Notes under the pieces: model-generated
Database searches by the model: none
What the model saw: the letters and a program-made list of their open reading frames with translations, nothing else
What the model was told of the DNA's origin: nothing
In this document: positions 8,027 to 17,452 of the stretch, piece after piece
Layout of the letters: the number at the start of each line of letters is the position of its first letter
Numbering within the stretch: the first letter of the stretch is position 1
Translations under genes and position numbers: made by a program
Assembly: GCA_902615745.1 (NCBI GenBank)
Contig: CACMQB010000008.1
Coordinates: forward strand, 1 to 64,000
Source: an uncultured Alphaproteobacteria bacterium
GTDB lineage: Bacteria > Pseudomonadota > Alphaproteobacteria > HIMB59 > GCA-002718135
Direction: 5' to 3'
DNA length: 64,000 nucleotides

Positions 8027-8938
8027 TTAAACTTGGGGAAATTTATCTAAAATTTCACTTTCCCATTCAAGAAACTTTTTTGATCTATTATCAGGACTTG
8101 GATGTGATCCCATAAATTCAGGCACCTTCCCTTCTTGACCTGCCATCATTCTTTGCCATAGTTTAGCAGGCTCTTTAATATTAAATCCAGCAAGATTCAT
8201 AAATCCCATACCTAAATAATCAGCTTCACTTTCCATTTTTCTACTAAATGGAAGAAAAATACCATACTTAACCACTGAGTTGTAAACATTCCCACCTACG
8301 TTACCAACTCTAAAAGATTTATTTAAAAGTTCAGCGTATTTACTTCGCGATATTCCAATTGTTGCCATTTGCATCATAGATGCTTGGGTTAATTTTTCAA
8401 CAGTGTGTCTAGCAAATGCATGCGCAATTTCATGCCCCATCACTGCAGCAATCCCATCATCATTTTTACAAACAGGAAGTATACCAGTGTAGAAAGCAAT
8501 TTTTCCACCAGGCATACACCAAGCATTTTTTGTATCAGATTCAATTAGAGCAAATTGCCAGTTAAAATTTTCTACAGGATTTTTTTCACGCTTATTAATA
8601 TAAAATGTATCTAGAGAGGTATAAATTTCCTTTCCGATTTCTTCAATTTTCTTTGATTCATCTGTGTTATCTAAAAGAATTTTATCTTCTTTAGCTTTTG
8701 ATAAAAATCTTGAATATGTTTTATCAACTTCTTGATTAAGAGCTTTTTCATTAGGATAAATCTTTGGAAGACCTGCTACACCACCACCCATTAAAATTAT
8801 AGGTAGGTTGCTATCATATAAATTAAGCTGACTTCTATTAGTTAATGGTACTTGTGTACAAGATGGTAAAATCATGGAACCACATAAAGAACAACTTGCG
8901 CCAAAAACAAAGCTTCTTCTGTTTATTCTTGCTTCCAT
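8027..8938 (-). CDS. M48 family zinc metallopeptidase, predicted lipoprotein
   Basis: 303 residues. The N-terminus carries a twin-arginine-like NRRSFVFGA followed by a lipobox LPSC ending at Cys27, so it is probably exported and lipid-anchored. The zinc motif HEIAH occurs in MGHEIAHAFARH, with the third ligand Glu in ESEADYLG about 60 residues later, as in the BepA/LoiP-type M48C peptidases. Such proteases act in envelope quality control. It is 21 bp upstream of fbpC on the same strand, so the two may be cotranscribed. Divergent to the adenosine deaminase. Confidence 0.88.
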   Translation of the reverse strand: MEARINRRSFVFGASCSLCGSMILPSCTQVPLTNRSQLNLYDSNLPIILMGGGVAGLPKIYPNEKALNQEVDKTYSRFLSKAKEDKILLDNTDESKKIEEIGKEIYTSLDTFYINKREKNPVENFNWQFALIESDTKNAWCMPGGKIAFYTGILPVCKNDDGIAAVMGHEIAHAFARHTVEKLTQASMMQMATIGISRSKYAELLNKSFRVGNVGGNVYNSVVKYGIFLPFSRKMESEADYLGMGFMNLAGFNIKEPAKLWQRMMAGQEGKVPEFMGSHPSPDNRSKKFLEWESEILDKFPQV

Positions 8939-8966
8939 ATTATTATTATATAGGTATTTTTTTTAT

Positions 8967-9947
8967 ATGAATATTTTTAATTCAGTCAAAAAAGCAGAAA
9001 TCCATGTTCATTTAGAGGCAACTATAACTCCAACTTTATGTAAAAAATTTGCCAAACGAAACAACTATGAAATAGCTGAAGAAATGTTTGGTTCAAAGTA
9101 CGCATACCAATGGGATGATTTTTATGATTTTATAAAAAAATATGACATTGTTACTTCTGTTATACATACACCAGAAGATTATTTTGAATTAACGTATGAA
9201 TATTTAAAAGATTGCGCAGCTAACAATGTTCTTTATGTCGAAGCGATGATTTCCTCAACTCATGCTAAAGAAAAAGGCATGACTTATCATTCTTTTATTG
9301 AAGGAGTTTATGAAGGTTCTAAAAAAGCTGAAGAGGATTTTGGAATTGTTTCACGTTATATAATGAATGGGATCAGACATTTAGGGCCAGAGTCAGTACA
9401 AGGAACTGCAGAGGAAGTTTTAAATAATCCCCATCCTTGTTTAGTTGGTTTTGGTTTGGCTGGGGATGAATTGCATTTTCCTCCAAACTTATTTGTTGAA
9501 ACATTTGATATGTTAAAAAAAGAAAATTTTCCAATTACTGTTCATGCAGGTGAATGGGATGGTCCTGTAAATATAAGAAATGCTATTAACCTTCTGCATC
9601 CAACAAGATTAGGTCACGGAGTTAGATCAATAGAGGATCCTGATTTAATCAAAGAAATAATTGAGAAAGATATTATTCTAGAAACTTGTCCAACAAGTAA
9701 TGTTGCAACTAAAATTTACAAAGATTATGTAGCTCATCCTGTGAAAACATTATTTGATCAAGGAGTAAAAGTAACAGTCAATTCGGATGACCCTCCTTTT
9801 TTCAATGCAACAATAAACGGTGAGTATAAGGTTATGGAAGATTTAGGTTTAAATGAAAAAGAACTTACTTCACTTACTCATAACGCAATTAAGTATTCTT
9901 TTTGTGATGAAGAAAATAAAAATAAATTATTATCTAAATTAAATTAG
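8967..9947 (+). CDS. add: Adenosine deaminase family protein
   Basis: 326 residues from ATG 8967. A longer frame to 8874 would overlap the divergent peptidase and add a hydrophobic stretch unlike the family, so I reject it. Zinc ligands are H13 and H15 in EIHVHLEA, the later His in HAGEW, and Asp in VNSDDPPF. RLGHGVRSIEDPDL and LETCPTSNV are also family blocks. The family normally reads HLEG at the first site and this protein has HLEA. Adenosine to inosine is the likely reaction; adenine deaminase is an alternative. The 3' end overlaps the convergent kinase by 14 bp. Confidence 0.85.
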   Translation: MNIFNSVKKAEIHVHLEATITPTLCKKFAKRNNYEIAEEMFGSKYAYQWDDFYDFIKKYDIVTSVIHTPEDYFELTYEYLKDCAANNVLYVEAMISSTHAKEKGMTYHSFIEGVYEGSKKAEEDFGIVSRYIMNGIRHLGPESVQGTAEEVLNNPHPCLVGFGLAGDELHFPPNLFVETFDMLKKENFPITVHAGEWDGPVNIRNAINLLHPTRLGHGVRSIEDPDLIKEIIEKDIILETCPTSNVATKIYKDYVAHPVKTLFDQGVKVTVNSDDPPFFNATINGEYKVMEDLGLNEKELTSLTHNAIKYSFCDEENKNKLLSKLN

Positions 9948-10908
9948 ATAATTTTACTAAAGGTCTTGCACCATAATGCGAAATAATTTCTGCGGCAGCA
10001 ATTGATGCGTAATTACCGCATTCATCCATTGCTTTACCTTTAGAATAACCAAATAAAAAACCAGCTGCAAATAAATCTCCAGCTCCAGTTGTATCTACAA
10101 CTTTTTCTACTTTTTTTGCAGCAACTTCAGTGATGTCATTACCAGAAACAATAACTGATCCACTACTTCCTTTAGTAATCGCAGCAATTATATTTAATGA
10201 TTTTGCATACTCTAGACCTTCTTCAAAACTTTCTGTTTGTGCCATTGCTTTGATTTCATCTTCGTTAGCAAAAAGAATATCAACATTCTCAGTTATTAAT
10301 TCTTTAAAAGAATCTCTATGTCTATCAACACAAAAAAGATCAGATAAAGTAAATGCAATTTTTTGATTATCAGCTTTGCAAATATCCACCATTTTTTTCA
10401 TAGCCTTTTTTGCATTTTCATTGTCCCACAAGTAACCTTCCAAATATGCAATCTTATGATTTTTAATATCATCCTCTTTTATATCTTCAGGTCCTATTAA
10501 TGTTCCAGCACCAAGAAAAGTACACATTGTTCTTGTTCCATCTTCTTCAACAAAAATTGTACAACATCCAGTTGAAATATCAGGAGATGTAAATCCCAAT
10601 GGAAATTTTAGTCCTTCCCGGATCATATCTTTTTGAAGGTATACTCCAATTTCATCATTTTTAATTTTTCCAATAAAACTTCCATTACCGCCAAAAGAGG
10701 TGATACCAAACATGGAATTACCAAGCGAACCTCCACCAGCCATTTCTCTGATGGAATAACTTTCATGCAAATTATTTTTTAAATTTTCATCAATAAGATT
10801 CATAGAATCTCTATTAATTTCATGTTTTTCAATTTCACTTTGATTGGAAGGAATTATTGCATCTACCATAGCATTTCCAATTCCAACTACGTCTAATTTA
10901 TCACTCAT
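9934..10908 (-). CDS. PfkB-family carbohydrate kinase, probably adenosine kinase
   Basis: 324 residues, typical ribokinase/PfkB fold. The N-terminus VVGIGNAMVD and AGGGSLGN provide the substrate lid and sugar-contacting Gly-Gly. The C-terminal VDTTGAGDLFAAGF motif near residues 265-280 holds the anion hole and catalytic Asp. Proteins with this GIGNAMVDA start are usually called adenosine kinase in alphaproteobacteria (adenosine plus ATP to AMP). The convergent adenosine deaminase supports a nucleoside role. The start overlaps the DMT transporter gene by 4 bp, suggesting one transcript. Confidence 0.85.
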   Translation of the reverse strand: MSDKLDVVGIGNAMVDAIIPSNQSEIEKHEINRDSMNLIDENLKNNLHESYSIREMAGGGSLGNSMFGITSFGGNGSFIGKIKNDEIGVYLQKDMIREGLKFPLGFTSPDISTGCCTIFVEEDGTRTMCTFLGAGTLIGPEDIKEDDIKNHKIAYLEGYLWDNENAKKAMKKMVDICKADNQKIAFTLSDLFCVDRHRDSFKELITENVDILFANEDEIKAMAQTESFEEGLEYAKSLNIIAAITKGSSGSVIVSGNDITEVAAKKVEKVVDTTGAGDLFAAGFLFGYSKGKAMDECGNYASIAAAEIISHYGARPLVKLSNLI

Positions 10909-11789
10909 TTTTGTTTAATAATTATTGGTACTAATTGTACTATAATGACTCCAATAAATATTGCAAGGCATCCAAGTATTTTTTGTGTGTCTAAAACTTG
11001 ATTTAAAAGTATCCAACCTGCTATTGCAGCAAAGACTGACTCCATTGATAAAATAATAGCAGCAGGAGCAGGATTAGCTTTATGTTGAGCAATAATTTGA
11101 AGTGTATATCCAATGCCAGCAGAAAAAATACCCGTATATAAAATTTCAAACCATTCAATTTGCATATTGGAGAGCTTTGGTTCCTCCCACATAAAAGCTA
11201 GGATCATAGATAAAATAAAAACAATAAAGTACTGAATGCTTCCAAATAAAAAAGGACTGTTTAGTTCTTTCATAAAAATATCGATACAAATAATATGTAA
11301 GGCAAAAAACAAAGCTGCAATAAACAATAGTGAATCTGATTGTTGAATTTCAACTGATTGATTAGAGGACAAAAGATATGATCCATACAAACAAAGTAAA
11401 ATGGCAATCCAGATAATCCAGTGTACCTGTTTTTTAATTATGAATCTTGAAATTATTCCAACAAAGGGAACGTAAAGAGTACTAAGAAAAGCAGCATTTG
11501 ATATTAATGATTTTTGTAAAGCGTATTGTTGAAGACCCATACCACCAAAAAGAAAAAAACCTGTAGCTAAACAAAGATAAACTTTTTTTCTATCATTTAA
11601 TATTTTAACAATATTTTGTTGTTCTAGATAAATAGCAAATGGAATTACTGTTAAAAAAGCAAAAAAGAATCTTCCAAAGCTAAAAGTAAAAGGACCTATG
11701 GCTCCCATTCCAGTAGTTTGGCTGACAAAAGCTGTTCCCCATATAAGTGAGGCAATTAACATGAGTATGTTAGCTCTTGTATGACTCAT
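10905..11789 (-). CDS. EamA/DMT superfamily transporter
   Basis: 294 residues with ten predicted transmembrane segments in two EamA repeats (about 1-140 and 150-290), the usual 10-TM drug/metabolite transporter layout. MLIASLIWGTAFV at the start and AAIILSMESVFAAIAGW in the second repeat are typical. The substrate is unknown; the overlap with the nucleoside-type kinase gene hints at nucleoside or base transport, but that is inference. It sits in an inner-membrane operon of minus-strand genes. Confidence 0.85.
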   Translation of the reverse strand: MSHTRANILMLIASLIWGTAFVSQTTGMGAIGPFTFSFGRFFFAFLTVIPFAIYLEQQNIVKILNDRKKVYLCLATGFFLFGGMGLQQYALQKSLISNAAFLSTLYVPFVGIISRFIIKKQVHWIIWIAILLCLYGSYLLSSNQSVEIQQSDSLLFIAALFFALHIICIDIFMKELNSPFLFGSIQYFIVFILSMILAFMWEEPKLSNMQIEWFEILYTGIFSAGIGYTLQIIAQHKANPAPAAIILSMESVFAAIAGWILLNQVLDTQKILGCLAIFIGVIIVQLVPIIIKQK

Positions 11790-11810
11790 AAAAATATTTG
11801 ATTACTTATT

Positions 11811-13601
11811 TTATTGTTTATCTTTATTAATCCACCAAGACTCAATTACAATTCCGTAAAGTGGAATTTCGTCTGGGTATTCAAAAAAATCCCAATAAGC
11901 AATTCTGTCTTTGTTGCTATGATAAAGAGGAACAACATAGTGACCCCATAACAATACTCTATCAAGTGCGTGGATCGCCGTTGTTAATTCTTCTCTATTT
12001 GTTGCACTAATTAGTTTTTCAATTAATGCATCAACTGCTGGACTATTGATACCAGGATAATTTCTGCTTCCATCTTTTTGACCAACTTCTGATCCCCAAT
12101 AAAATTGTTGCTCATTTCCTGGGCTTAAACTGACTCCCCAATATCTTTTAATCATATCAAAATCATAACTTAACAAACGTTCTTGATACTGTGATGAATC
12201 AACAGTTCTTACGTCCATTGTAATGCCAAGTTTTTTTAAATTACTTTGATAGGCTAAGGCAATTTTCTCATCAGATGGACTGACAATCAAGAACTCAAAC
12301 TTGAATTCTTTTCCATCTTTTACCAGTTTTCCATTTTCAACAAACCATCCCTCTTTTTCAAGTATTTCTTTTGCTTTCAATAAATTTTTACGGTCATTAC
12401 CACTGCCATCCGTAATAGGTGGAGTAAATGTTTCCGTAAATACCTCTGCTGGAATTTCATCTTTCCATACATTCAACAATTCTAACTCATTTTTTGATGG
12501 TAAGCCTGAAGAAGCTAATGGTGAATTATCAAAATAACTATCTGTTCTCACATAAGCATTTTGATATATCGTTTTATTAATCCATTCATGATCATAGGCA
12601 TAACTTAAAGCAAGTCTTACATTTCTATTATTAAATATGTCACGTCTTGTATTCATCACAAGACCATTCATTCCAACAGGTCTATCGTTATTCATTTCTG
12701 TCAATATTACTTCACCATTCTGGACAGCTTTGAAATCATATTCTGATAACCAACGTTTAACATTGTACTCTCTTCTAAAGTCGTATTCACCAACCTTAAA
12801 AGCTTCAACTAAGACATTTGAGTCTTTGTAATAATCATAAATAATTGTATCAAAATTATAGAGACCTTTATTTACCGGTAAATCTTTTGCCCAATAATTT
12901 TCAACGCGTTTGTATTTTATTTGACGTCCTGGATCGAGACTATCAACTTGGTATGGACCACTGCCTAGGGGAATATCTAAAAATGTTTTTGTAACATCAA
13001 GATTTTCATAAAACTTTTTTGGAATGATCGGAAGAAAGCCTGCAATAATAAGAGGTAATTCTTTATCTTCATTATTTTCAAAAATCATTTTTATTCCATC
13101 ATTTCCAATCAATTCAGTTTTAATAACTTTGCCATAAGTTTTTTTCTGATTTGGAGTACCTTTTGTTTGAAACGTTTCTAGACTAAACAATACATCATCG
13201 CGTGTTATTGGTGAGCCATCATGAAAGGTTGCATTTGCATTTAAATAAAAAGTTATAGATGATCTATCTTCAGGCAATTCTACTTTTTCAGCTATTAAAC
13301 CATAGAGAGAGAATGCTTCATCCCATACTCTTCTCATTAACGTATCATTAACATACCCAAGTCCAGCAGCTTTAGAACCTTTAAATGCTACTCTATTAAG
13401 ATTATCAAAAGAACCATATGATCCAAATTTTACCGTCCCACCTTTAGGTGCATTTGGGTTTACATAATCTAGATTTTCAAAATCACTGGCATACTTTGGT
13501 GTTCCATGCATTGCAATACCGTGAACTTTTTCACTGTACGCATGTTTGTTAAGTGCAATTATTGAAGTTAAAATGGCAAATGCGATTAGAAATTTTTTCA
13601 T
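11811..13601 (-). CDS. ABC transporter substrate-binding protein, family 5 (YejA-like)
   Basis: 596 residues with a Sec signal peptide (about residues 1-22, ending AYS). It belongs to the SBP_bac_5 oligopeptide-type family: the VHGIAMHGTPKY start, YVNPNAPKGG and FHDGSPITRDDVLFSLETF motifs match the YejA group that binds microcin C-like peptides or murein peptides. No yejB/E permease or yejF ATPase lies beside it, so it must pair with a transporter encoded elsewhere. Divergent from the cytochrome c gene, sharing a 68-bp promoter region. Confidence 0.88.
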   Translation of the reverse strand: MKKFLIAFAILTSIIALNKHAYSEKVHGIAMHGTPKYASDFENLDYVNPNAPKGGTVKFGSYGSFDNLNRVAFKGSKAAGLGYVNDTLMRRVWDEAFSLYGLIAEKVELPEDRSSITFYLNANATFHDGSPITRDDVLFSLETFQTKGTPNQKKTYGKVIKTELIGNDGIKMIFENNEDKELPLIIAGFLPIIPKKFYENLDVTKTFLDIPLGSGPYQVDSLDPGRQIKYKRVENYWAKDLPVNKGLYNFDTIIYDYYKDSNVLVEAFKVGEYDFRREYNVKRWLSEYDFKAVQNGEVILTEMNNDRPVGMNGLVMNTRRDIFNNRNVRLALSYAYDHEWINKTIYQNAYVRTDSYFDNSPLASSGLPSKNELELLNVWKDEIPAEVFTETFTPPITDGSGNDRKNLLKAKEILEKEGWFVENGKLVKDGKEFKFEFLIVSPSDEKIALAYQSNLKKLGITMDVRTVDSSQYQERLLSYDFDMIKRYWGVSLSPGNEQQFYWGSEVGQKDGSRNYPGINSPAVDALIEKLISATNREELTTAIHALDRVLLWGHYVVPLYHSNKDRIAYWDFFEYPDEIPLYGIVIESWWINKDKQ

Positions 13602-13669
13602 AGATATATCCTATCAAAAAAAAGACAGATTTGTAATGAAATATAAATTTAAAAAATTATATAAATAGA

Positions 13670-14077
13670 ATGCAAACCCTTAAATTAATTTCGGTACTTA
13701 TAACATTATGTATTGGACATAGTATTCATGCAGCAGAAGTTGATATTTTTAAAGGTATGAAACTATATGCTGAAAATTGTGCAGGGTGTCATATGGGTAA
13801 TTTAGCAGGTCATGAAGAGTGGGATAAATCGTTAGATGAAGATGGTCATAGAAGAGCACCTCCTCTTAATGGCACTGGGCATACTTGGCACCACTCTCCT
13901 GCACAATTATTTCATGTCATTAAATATGGTTTTAAAAAATCAAATCCTGATTATGAAGGTAAAATGCTTGGTAATGATGCGTTATCAGATGAAGATGTTT
14001 GGTCTATTCTTGAATTTATCAAAAGTACATGGCCAGAAAAAATACTAAATAAATATAACTCCCATTTTAAAAGTTAA
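13670..14077 (+). CDS. Class I c-type cytochrome, periplasmic
   Basis: 135 residues: signal peptide to about residue 21 (IHA-AE), a single CAGCH haem motif near residue 36, and a candidate distal Met ligand in YEGKMLGN near residue 100. The last helix, DVWSILEFIKSTWP, is the normal cytochrome c C-terminal helix. It should carry one electron in the periplasm. It lies 51 bp upstream of msrPQ in the same direction and could be an electron partner for that system or for another oxidase; this is inference from position. Confidence 0.85.
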   Translation: MQTLKLISVLITLCIGHSIHAAEVDIFKGMKLYAENCAGCHMGNLAGHEEWDKSLDEDGHRRAPPLNGTGHTWHHSPAQLFHVIKYGFKKSNPDYEGKMLGNDALSDEDVWSILEFIKSTWPEKILNKYNSHFKS

Positions 14078-14128
14078 GATTATTAAAGCAAATCTTCAAT
14101 TTTAATATTTAAGATATATATTATTATT

Positions 14129-15046
14129 ATGAAAATTTTAGGATCTGAAATCACACCCTATAAGACATATTTAAATAGACGTAAGTTTATAAAGGGATCT
14201 TTAGCTAGCGCCATGCTAGCAACGGTTACCTCATCAGCATTTGCAAACCACGATAGTGATCTTTCAATTTATACTAAAAATCTAAATGAAAACGACAAAC
14301 TTAATTCTTACGAAGAAATCACAACGTACAATAATTTTTATGAATTTGGGACTCATAAAAAACATCCGCATTTAAACTCTGGAAATTTTAAACCTAGACC
14401 ATGGACAATAAAAATAGATGGTCTCGTGAAAAAACCTCAAACATTTGACTTAGAAAAAATTTTATCAAATGTAACAATAGAAGATAGGGTTTATCGATTG
14501 AGATGTGTTGAAGCATGGTCCATGGTTATTCCTTGGCAAGGTTTTCAGTTATCCGAACTTATAAAAATGGCTGAACCTTTAAGCTCAGCAAAGTATGTTC
14601 AATTTGTAACTGTGTTCAGACCGGAAGAAATGCCAGGTCAGCAAAAGAGAACAATTATTTGGCCATATAGAGAAGGGCTTCGAATGGATGAGGCAATGAA
14701 TCCTCTAACAATATTAGCAACTGGATTGTATGGCCATGAAATGCCTAATCAAAATGGTGCACCCATAAGATTAGTTGTTCCATGGAAGTATGGTTTCAAA
14801 TCAATTAAATCAATTGTGGAAATTAGATTTTTAGATACTCAACCTGAAACATCCTGGGAAACTTTAGCTCCTTGGGAATATGGTTTTTATGCCAATGTTA
14901 ATCCTAACGTAAACCATCCAAGATGGAGTCAAGGAACAGAAAGACGAATTGGAGAGTTTAAAAGAAGAGAAACACTAATGTTTAATGGCTATGAAAAAGA
15001 AGTAGCACATCTCTATAAAGATTTAGATTTGACTAAATTTTATTAA
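14129..15046 (+). CDS. msrP: Protein-methionine-sulfoxide reductase catalytic subunit MsrP (YedY), molybdopterin enzyme
   Basis: 305 residues, usual for MsrP. A twin-arginine signal NRRKFIKGS at 16-24 is followed by a hydrophobic stretch ending AFA, so the folded cofactor-loaded enzyme is exported by Tat. The conserved molybdenum-ligand Cys is C126 in RLRCVEAWS, and WPYREGLRMDEA, GAPIRLVVPWKYGFKS are family blocks. It repairs oxidised methionines in periplasmic proteins using electrons from MsrQ, encoded 3 bp downstream. Confidence 0.95.
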   Translation: MKILGSEITPYKTYLNRRKFIKGSLASAMLATVTSSAFANHDSDLSIYTKNLNENDKLNSYEEITTYNNFYEFGTHKKHPHLNSGNFKPRPWTIKIDGLVKKPQTFDLEKILSNVTIEDRVYRLRCVEAWSMVIPWQGFQLSELIKMAEPLSSAKYVQFVTVFRPEEMPGQQKRTIIWPYREGLRMDEAMNPLTILATGLYGHEMPNQNGAPIRLVVPWKYGFKSIKSIVEIRFLDTQPETSWETLAPWEYGFYANVNPNVNHPRWSQGTERRIGEFKRRETLMFNGYEKEVAHLYKDLDLTKFY

Positions 15047-15049
15047 TGA

Positions 15050-15655
15050 ATGTTTTCAACAAGAAATTTTAATCGCAGTAAACCTGTTTTATTTATTTTA
15101 ATTCTATTTCCTAGTCTACTCTGGGCGTACCAATTTGTTACTGGGAATCTTGGAGTAAATCCAATTGAAAAACTAATGGATGAGTTAGGTCTAATGGCAC
15201 TTAGATTAATAATAATAACTCTTATGATTACTACTCTATCAAATATTAAACCTTTAAAATCGATAGTTGTATTACGAAGAATGATTGGACTTTTTGCTTT
15301 CTTTTATGTTTGTTTGCATTTCTCCACTTATATAGTTTTAGATCATTTTTTAGATATGAAATTTATCATACAAGATATTATAAAAAGACCATTTATAACT
15401 TTTGGTTTTATAAGTTTTCTTTTTTTAATCCCACTTGCTAGCACTTCAACAAACAATATGATTAAACGATTAGGTTTTAAATTATGGAAGAAAATTCATT
15501 ATTTAATTTACCCAGTAGCCATTCTGGCTAGTATGCATTTTTATGTTTTAGTTCGTGCTGATAAAACTGAACCAGTCATTTATATGGGAATAATTATCCT
15601 CTTATTACTTCACAGAATATTTAAAAGACTTACTCGTCCTCAGTTGGCTCAGTAA
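15050..15655 (+). CDS. msrQ: MsrQ (YedZ) haem-binding membrane subunit of the periplasmic methionine sulfoxide reductase system
   Basis: 201 residues with six hydrophobic segments. It carries the family His ligands in FYVCLHFSTY and KIHYLIYPVAILASMHFYVLV. GNLGVNPIEKL near the N-terminus is the MsrQ hallmark. It passes electrons from the quinone pool or a flavin reductase to MsrP. The ATG is 3 bp after the msrP stop, so translation is coupled. Its 3' end overlaps the convergent MFS gene by 26 bp. Confidence 0.93.
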   Translation: MFSTRNFNRSKPVLFILILFPSLLWAYQFVTGNLGVNPIEKLMDELGLMALRLIIITLMITTLSNIKPLKSIVVLRRMIGLFAFFYVCLHFSTYIVLDHFLDMKFIIQDIIKRPFITFGFISFLFLIPLASTSTNNMIKRLGFKLWKKIHYLIYPVAILASMHFYVLVRADKTEPVIYMGIIILLLLHRIFKRLTRPQLAQ

Positions 15656-16868
15656 CGGGGTTCATTTCCATACCGGCAGGACTAATATTTCGTGGTAAAG
15701 GATTATATTGTGATTCAAGATCTCGAGGTTTAGTTCTTTGAGTCATTCTATACAAACCAAAAAGTCCTAGTAGTCCGTGTATTAAAAATAAATAGATATA
15801 AAAACCTACCGCTCCCAAAATTTCCATGAAAGTAGAAACAAACATAGGTCCGATAATTGATCCAATACCAATAAGTATACCAAAGGTTGCACTTGCTGAT
15901 ACTATCTCATTAGGTTGTAAGAAGTCATTTGTATGAGCAACTGTAAGTGAATACATTGGTAAACATGCAACTGAAAAAAGACCAGTAAAAATCAAGAATA
16001 ATGTTAGCGGCATAAAGTTTGCAAAAACAAAAAATAAACTTAAACCTGAAGCCATAAAAGAAACACCAATAAGAATAACACGTCTATCAATTCTATCCGA
16101 CAAATATCCAATAGGCCATTGAGATAGGGCACCAGCTGATGTTATAATCATCATATACAGAGAAATTTCAAATAAGCTTAAATTAATAGATGAAGCATAA
16201 ATTGCACCGTACCCAAAAACTGCACTATGCGATAAACCAGTTGCTAAGGCACCAACAAAACCTAAAGGTGAAACAGTATAAAATTCTCTTAAAGAAAAAA
16301 ATTTAGGACTTTCTGTATTAGGTTGTTCTGTTGAAGATAAAAGAATAGGAAGAAGTGCGAATGATAATAAGATTGATACTAAAATAAATAAATCAACTTT
16401 AGCAGGATCACCTAAATTTAATAAAAATTGCCCTGCTCCAACAAACACAAAAGTAATAATCATGTAAACGGAAAGTAATTGACCGCGAGTTTGATTAGTT
16501 GATTTTTCATTTAACCAGCTCTCCATAATCACATAAATTCCAGCAAGACTTAAACCAGTTAATATTCGTATAAACATCCATGAATAAGGATGCACAAATA
16601 CTGAGTGTAATAATATAGCGATAGAGGCAAGCGATGCTAAAGCTGCAAAAACTCTTATGTGACCAACACGTTGTAAAAAACTTGGAATTGTTAACGCACC
16701 AGTTAAGTATCCAACGTAATAACCAGCTATAATAAGTCCTGATGCAAAAAAACTAAAACCTTCTAAAACAGAACGAACACCGATTAGTGTTCCTTGCAAA
16801 CCGTGACCAAGACTAATTAAAGCAAAGCCAAAAAAAAGGGCCCAAGTGTTTTGTAGTACCTTAAACAT
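15630..16868 (-). CDS. MFS transporter
   Basis: 412 residues with 12 predicted transmembrane segments. The A-motif loop between TM8 and TM9 reads GYLSDRIDRR, and TM4/5 has RILTGLSLAGIYVIMESWLNEKST, a pattern seen in the YcaD-like MFS group. The cytoplasmic tail (last about 30 residues) is polar. The substrate cannot be told from sequence. It is 22 bp downstream of the FYDLN gene and likely the last gene of that minus-strand unit; it overlaps msrQ tail to tail. Confidence 0.85.
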   Translation of the reverse strand: MFKVLQNTWALFFGFALISLGHGLQGTLIGVRSVLEGFSFFASGLIIAGYYVGYLTGALTIPSFLQRVGHIRVFAALASLASIAILLHSVFVHPYSWMFIRILTGLSLAGIYVIMESWLNEKSTNQTRGQLLSVYMIITFVFVGAGQFLLNLGDPAKVDLFILVSILLSFALLPILLSSTEQPNTESPKFFSLREFYTVSPLGFVGALATGLSHSAVFGYGAIYASSINLSLFEISLYMMIITSAGALSQWPIGYLSDRIDRRVILIGVSFMASGLSLFFVFANFMPLTLFLIFTGLFSVACLPMYSLTVAHTNDFLQPNEIVSASATFGILIGIGSIIGPMFVSTFMEILGAVGFYIYLFLIHGLLGLFGLYRMTQRTKPRDLESQYNPLPRNISPAGMEMNPVTEPTEDE

Positions 16869-16890
16869 CTTCTAAATTTTTATTGAAATT

Positions 16891-17244
16891 TTAGTATTCT
16901 TCTTCGCCGTCTTCTTTAGGTTTAATACCTTCGGCTATTGGATCAATTTCTGTTTCATCTTCTAATAAAACAGTATCATCCTCAAGATTGTCTTCGTTGT
17001 TATCCAAATCCAAATTATCGATATCAAGATCATCATCTTTTTCTTTTGGTTTTGGAGGTATAGGATTAGTTAAAGGAGCAGCATTAGTACTTCCAGGTTT
17101 TCTTCCACGTCTTGGTCTAGTCATGGTAGTAACTTCAATTTCTTTACCACACTCAGGACATTCCAGTTCCGTTCTTCCTAAGTCGTAGTATTGCTTACTA
17201 CACATTGGACATATTCTTTTTAAACCCCAAGATTCTTTATACAT
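16891..17244 (-). CDS. FYDLN-domain zinc-ribbon protein (TIGR02300 family) with acidic tail
   Basis: 117 residues. The N-terminus has a four-Cys zinc ribbon (C12, C15, C29, C32) in the pattern KRICPMC..QYYDLGR..CPECG, which matches the alphaproteobacterial FYDLN family of unknown function. After a basic GRKPGS linker near residue 50 (AT-hook-like PRRGRKPG) come about 60 residues dominated by Asp and Glu. That layout suggests a nucleic-acid or polymerase-associated protein, but no function is established to my knowledge. The gene follows the small CHCC zinc-finger gene after 2 bp. Confidence 0.85.
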   Translation of the reverse strand: MYKESWGLKRICPMCSKQYYDLGRTELECPECGKEIEVTTMTRPRRGRKPGSTNAAPLTNPIPPKPKEKDDDLDIDNLDLDNNEDNLEDDTVLLEDETEIDPIAEGIKPKEDGEEEY

Positions 17245-17246
17245 TT

Positions 17247-17417
17247 CTACTCTTCTTTTTTTATAAATATTTTACCGCAATAACCACAGACAATTTTGTT
17301 CTCATTATTGAAGGTATAATAAACTGCGGGATGTCCTAAACCATCTTCACCACCATCGCAAGAGATAGTTTCGGTTTTTGGATCTACTTCCACAATATCC
17401 TCAGTCATAAAAGTCAT
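17247..17417 (-). CDS. Small CHCC zinc-finger protein (NDUFS6-like)
   Basis: A 56-codon frame, ATG 17417 to TAG ending at 17247 (an internal ATG at 17408 is equally possible). The CDGG..GLGHPAVYYTF..VCGYCGK pattern with C20, H29, C44 and C47 is the zf-CHCC domain found in the mitochondrial complex I accessory subunit NDUFS6 and its alphaproteobacterial relatives. It probably binds one zinc and may assist complex I assembly. The gene is short enough to be missed by length filters and lies just upstream of the FYDLN gene, as one small zinc-protein operon. Confidence 0.88.
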   Translation of the reverse strand: MTFMTEDIVEVDPKTETISCDGGEDGLGHPAVYYTFNNENKIVCGYCGKIFIKKEE

Positions 17418-17452
17418 ATAAAATTTTCATGCAAAAAGTCTATATTTTTTCC

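Noticed and set aside
8874-8966. N-terminal extension of the adenosine deaminase
   Set aside because: It overlaps the divergent peptidase and adds hydrophobic residues absent from the family; ATG 8967 gives the normal start.
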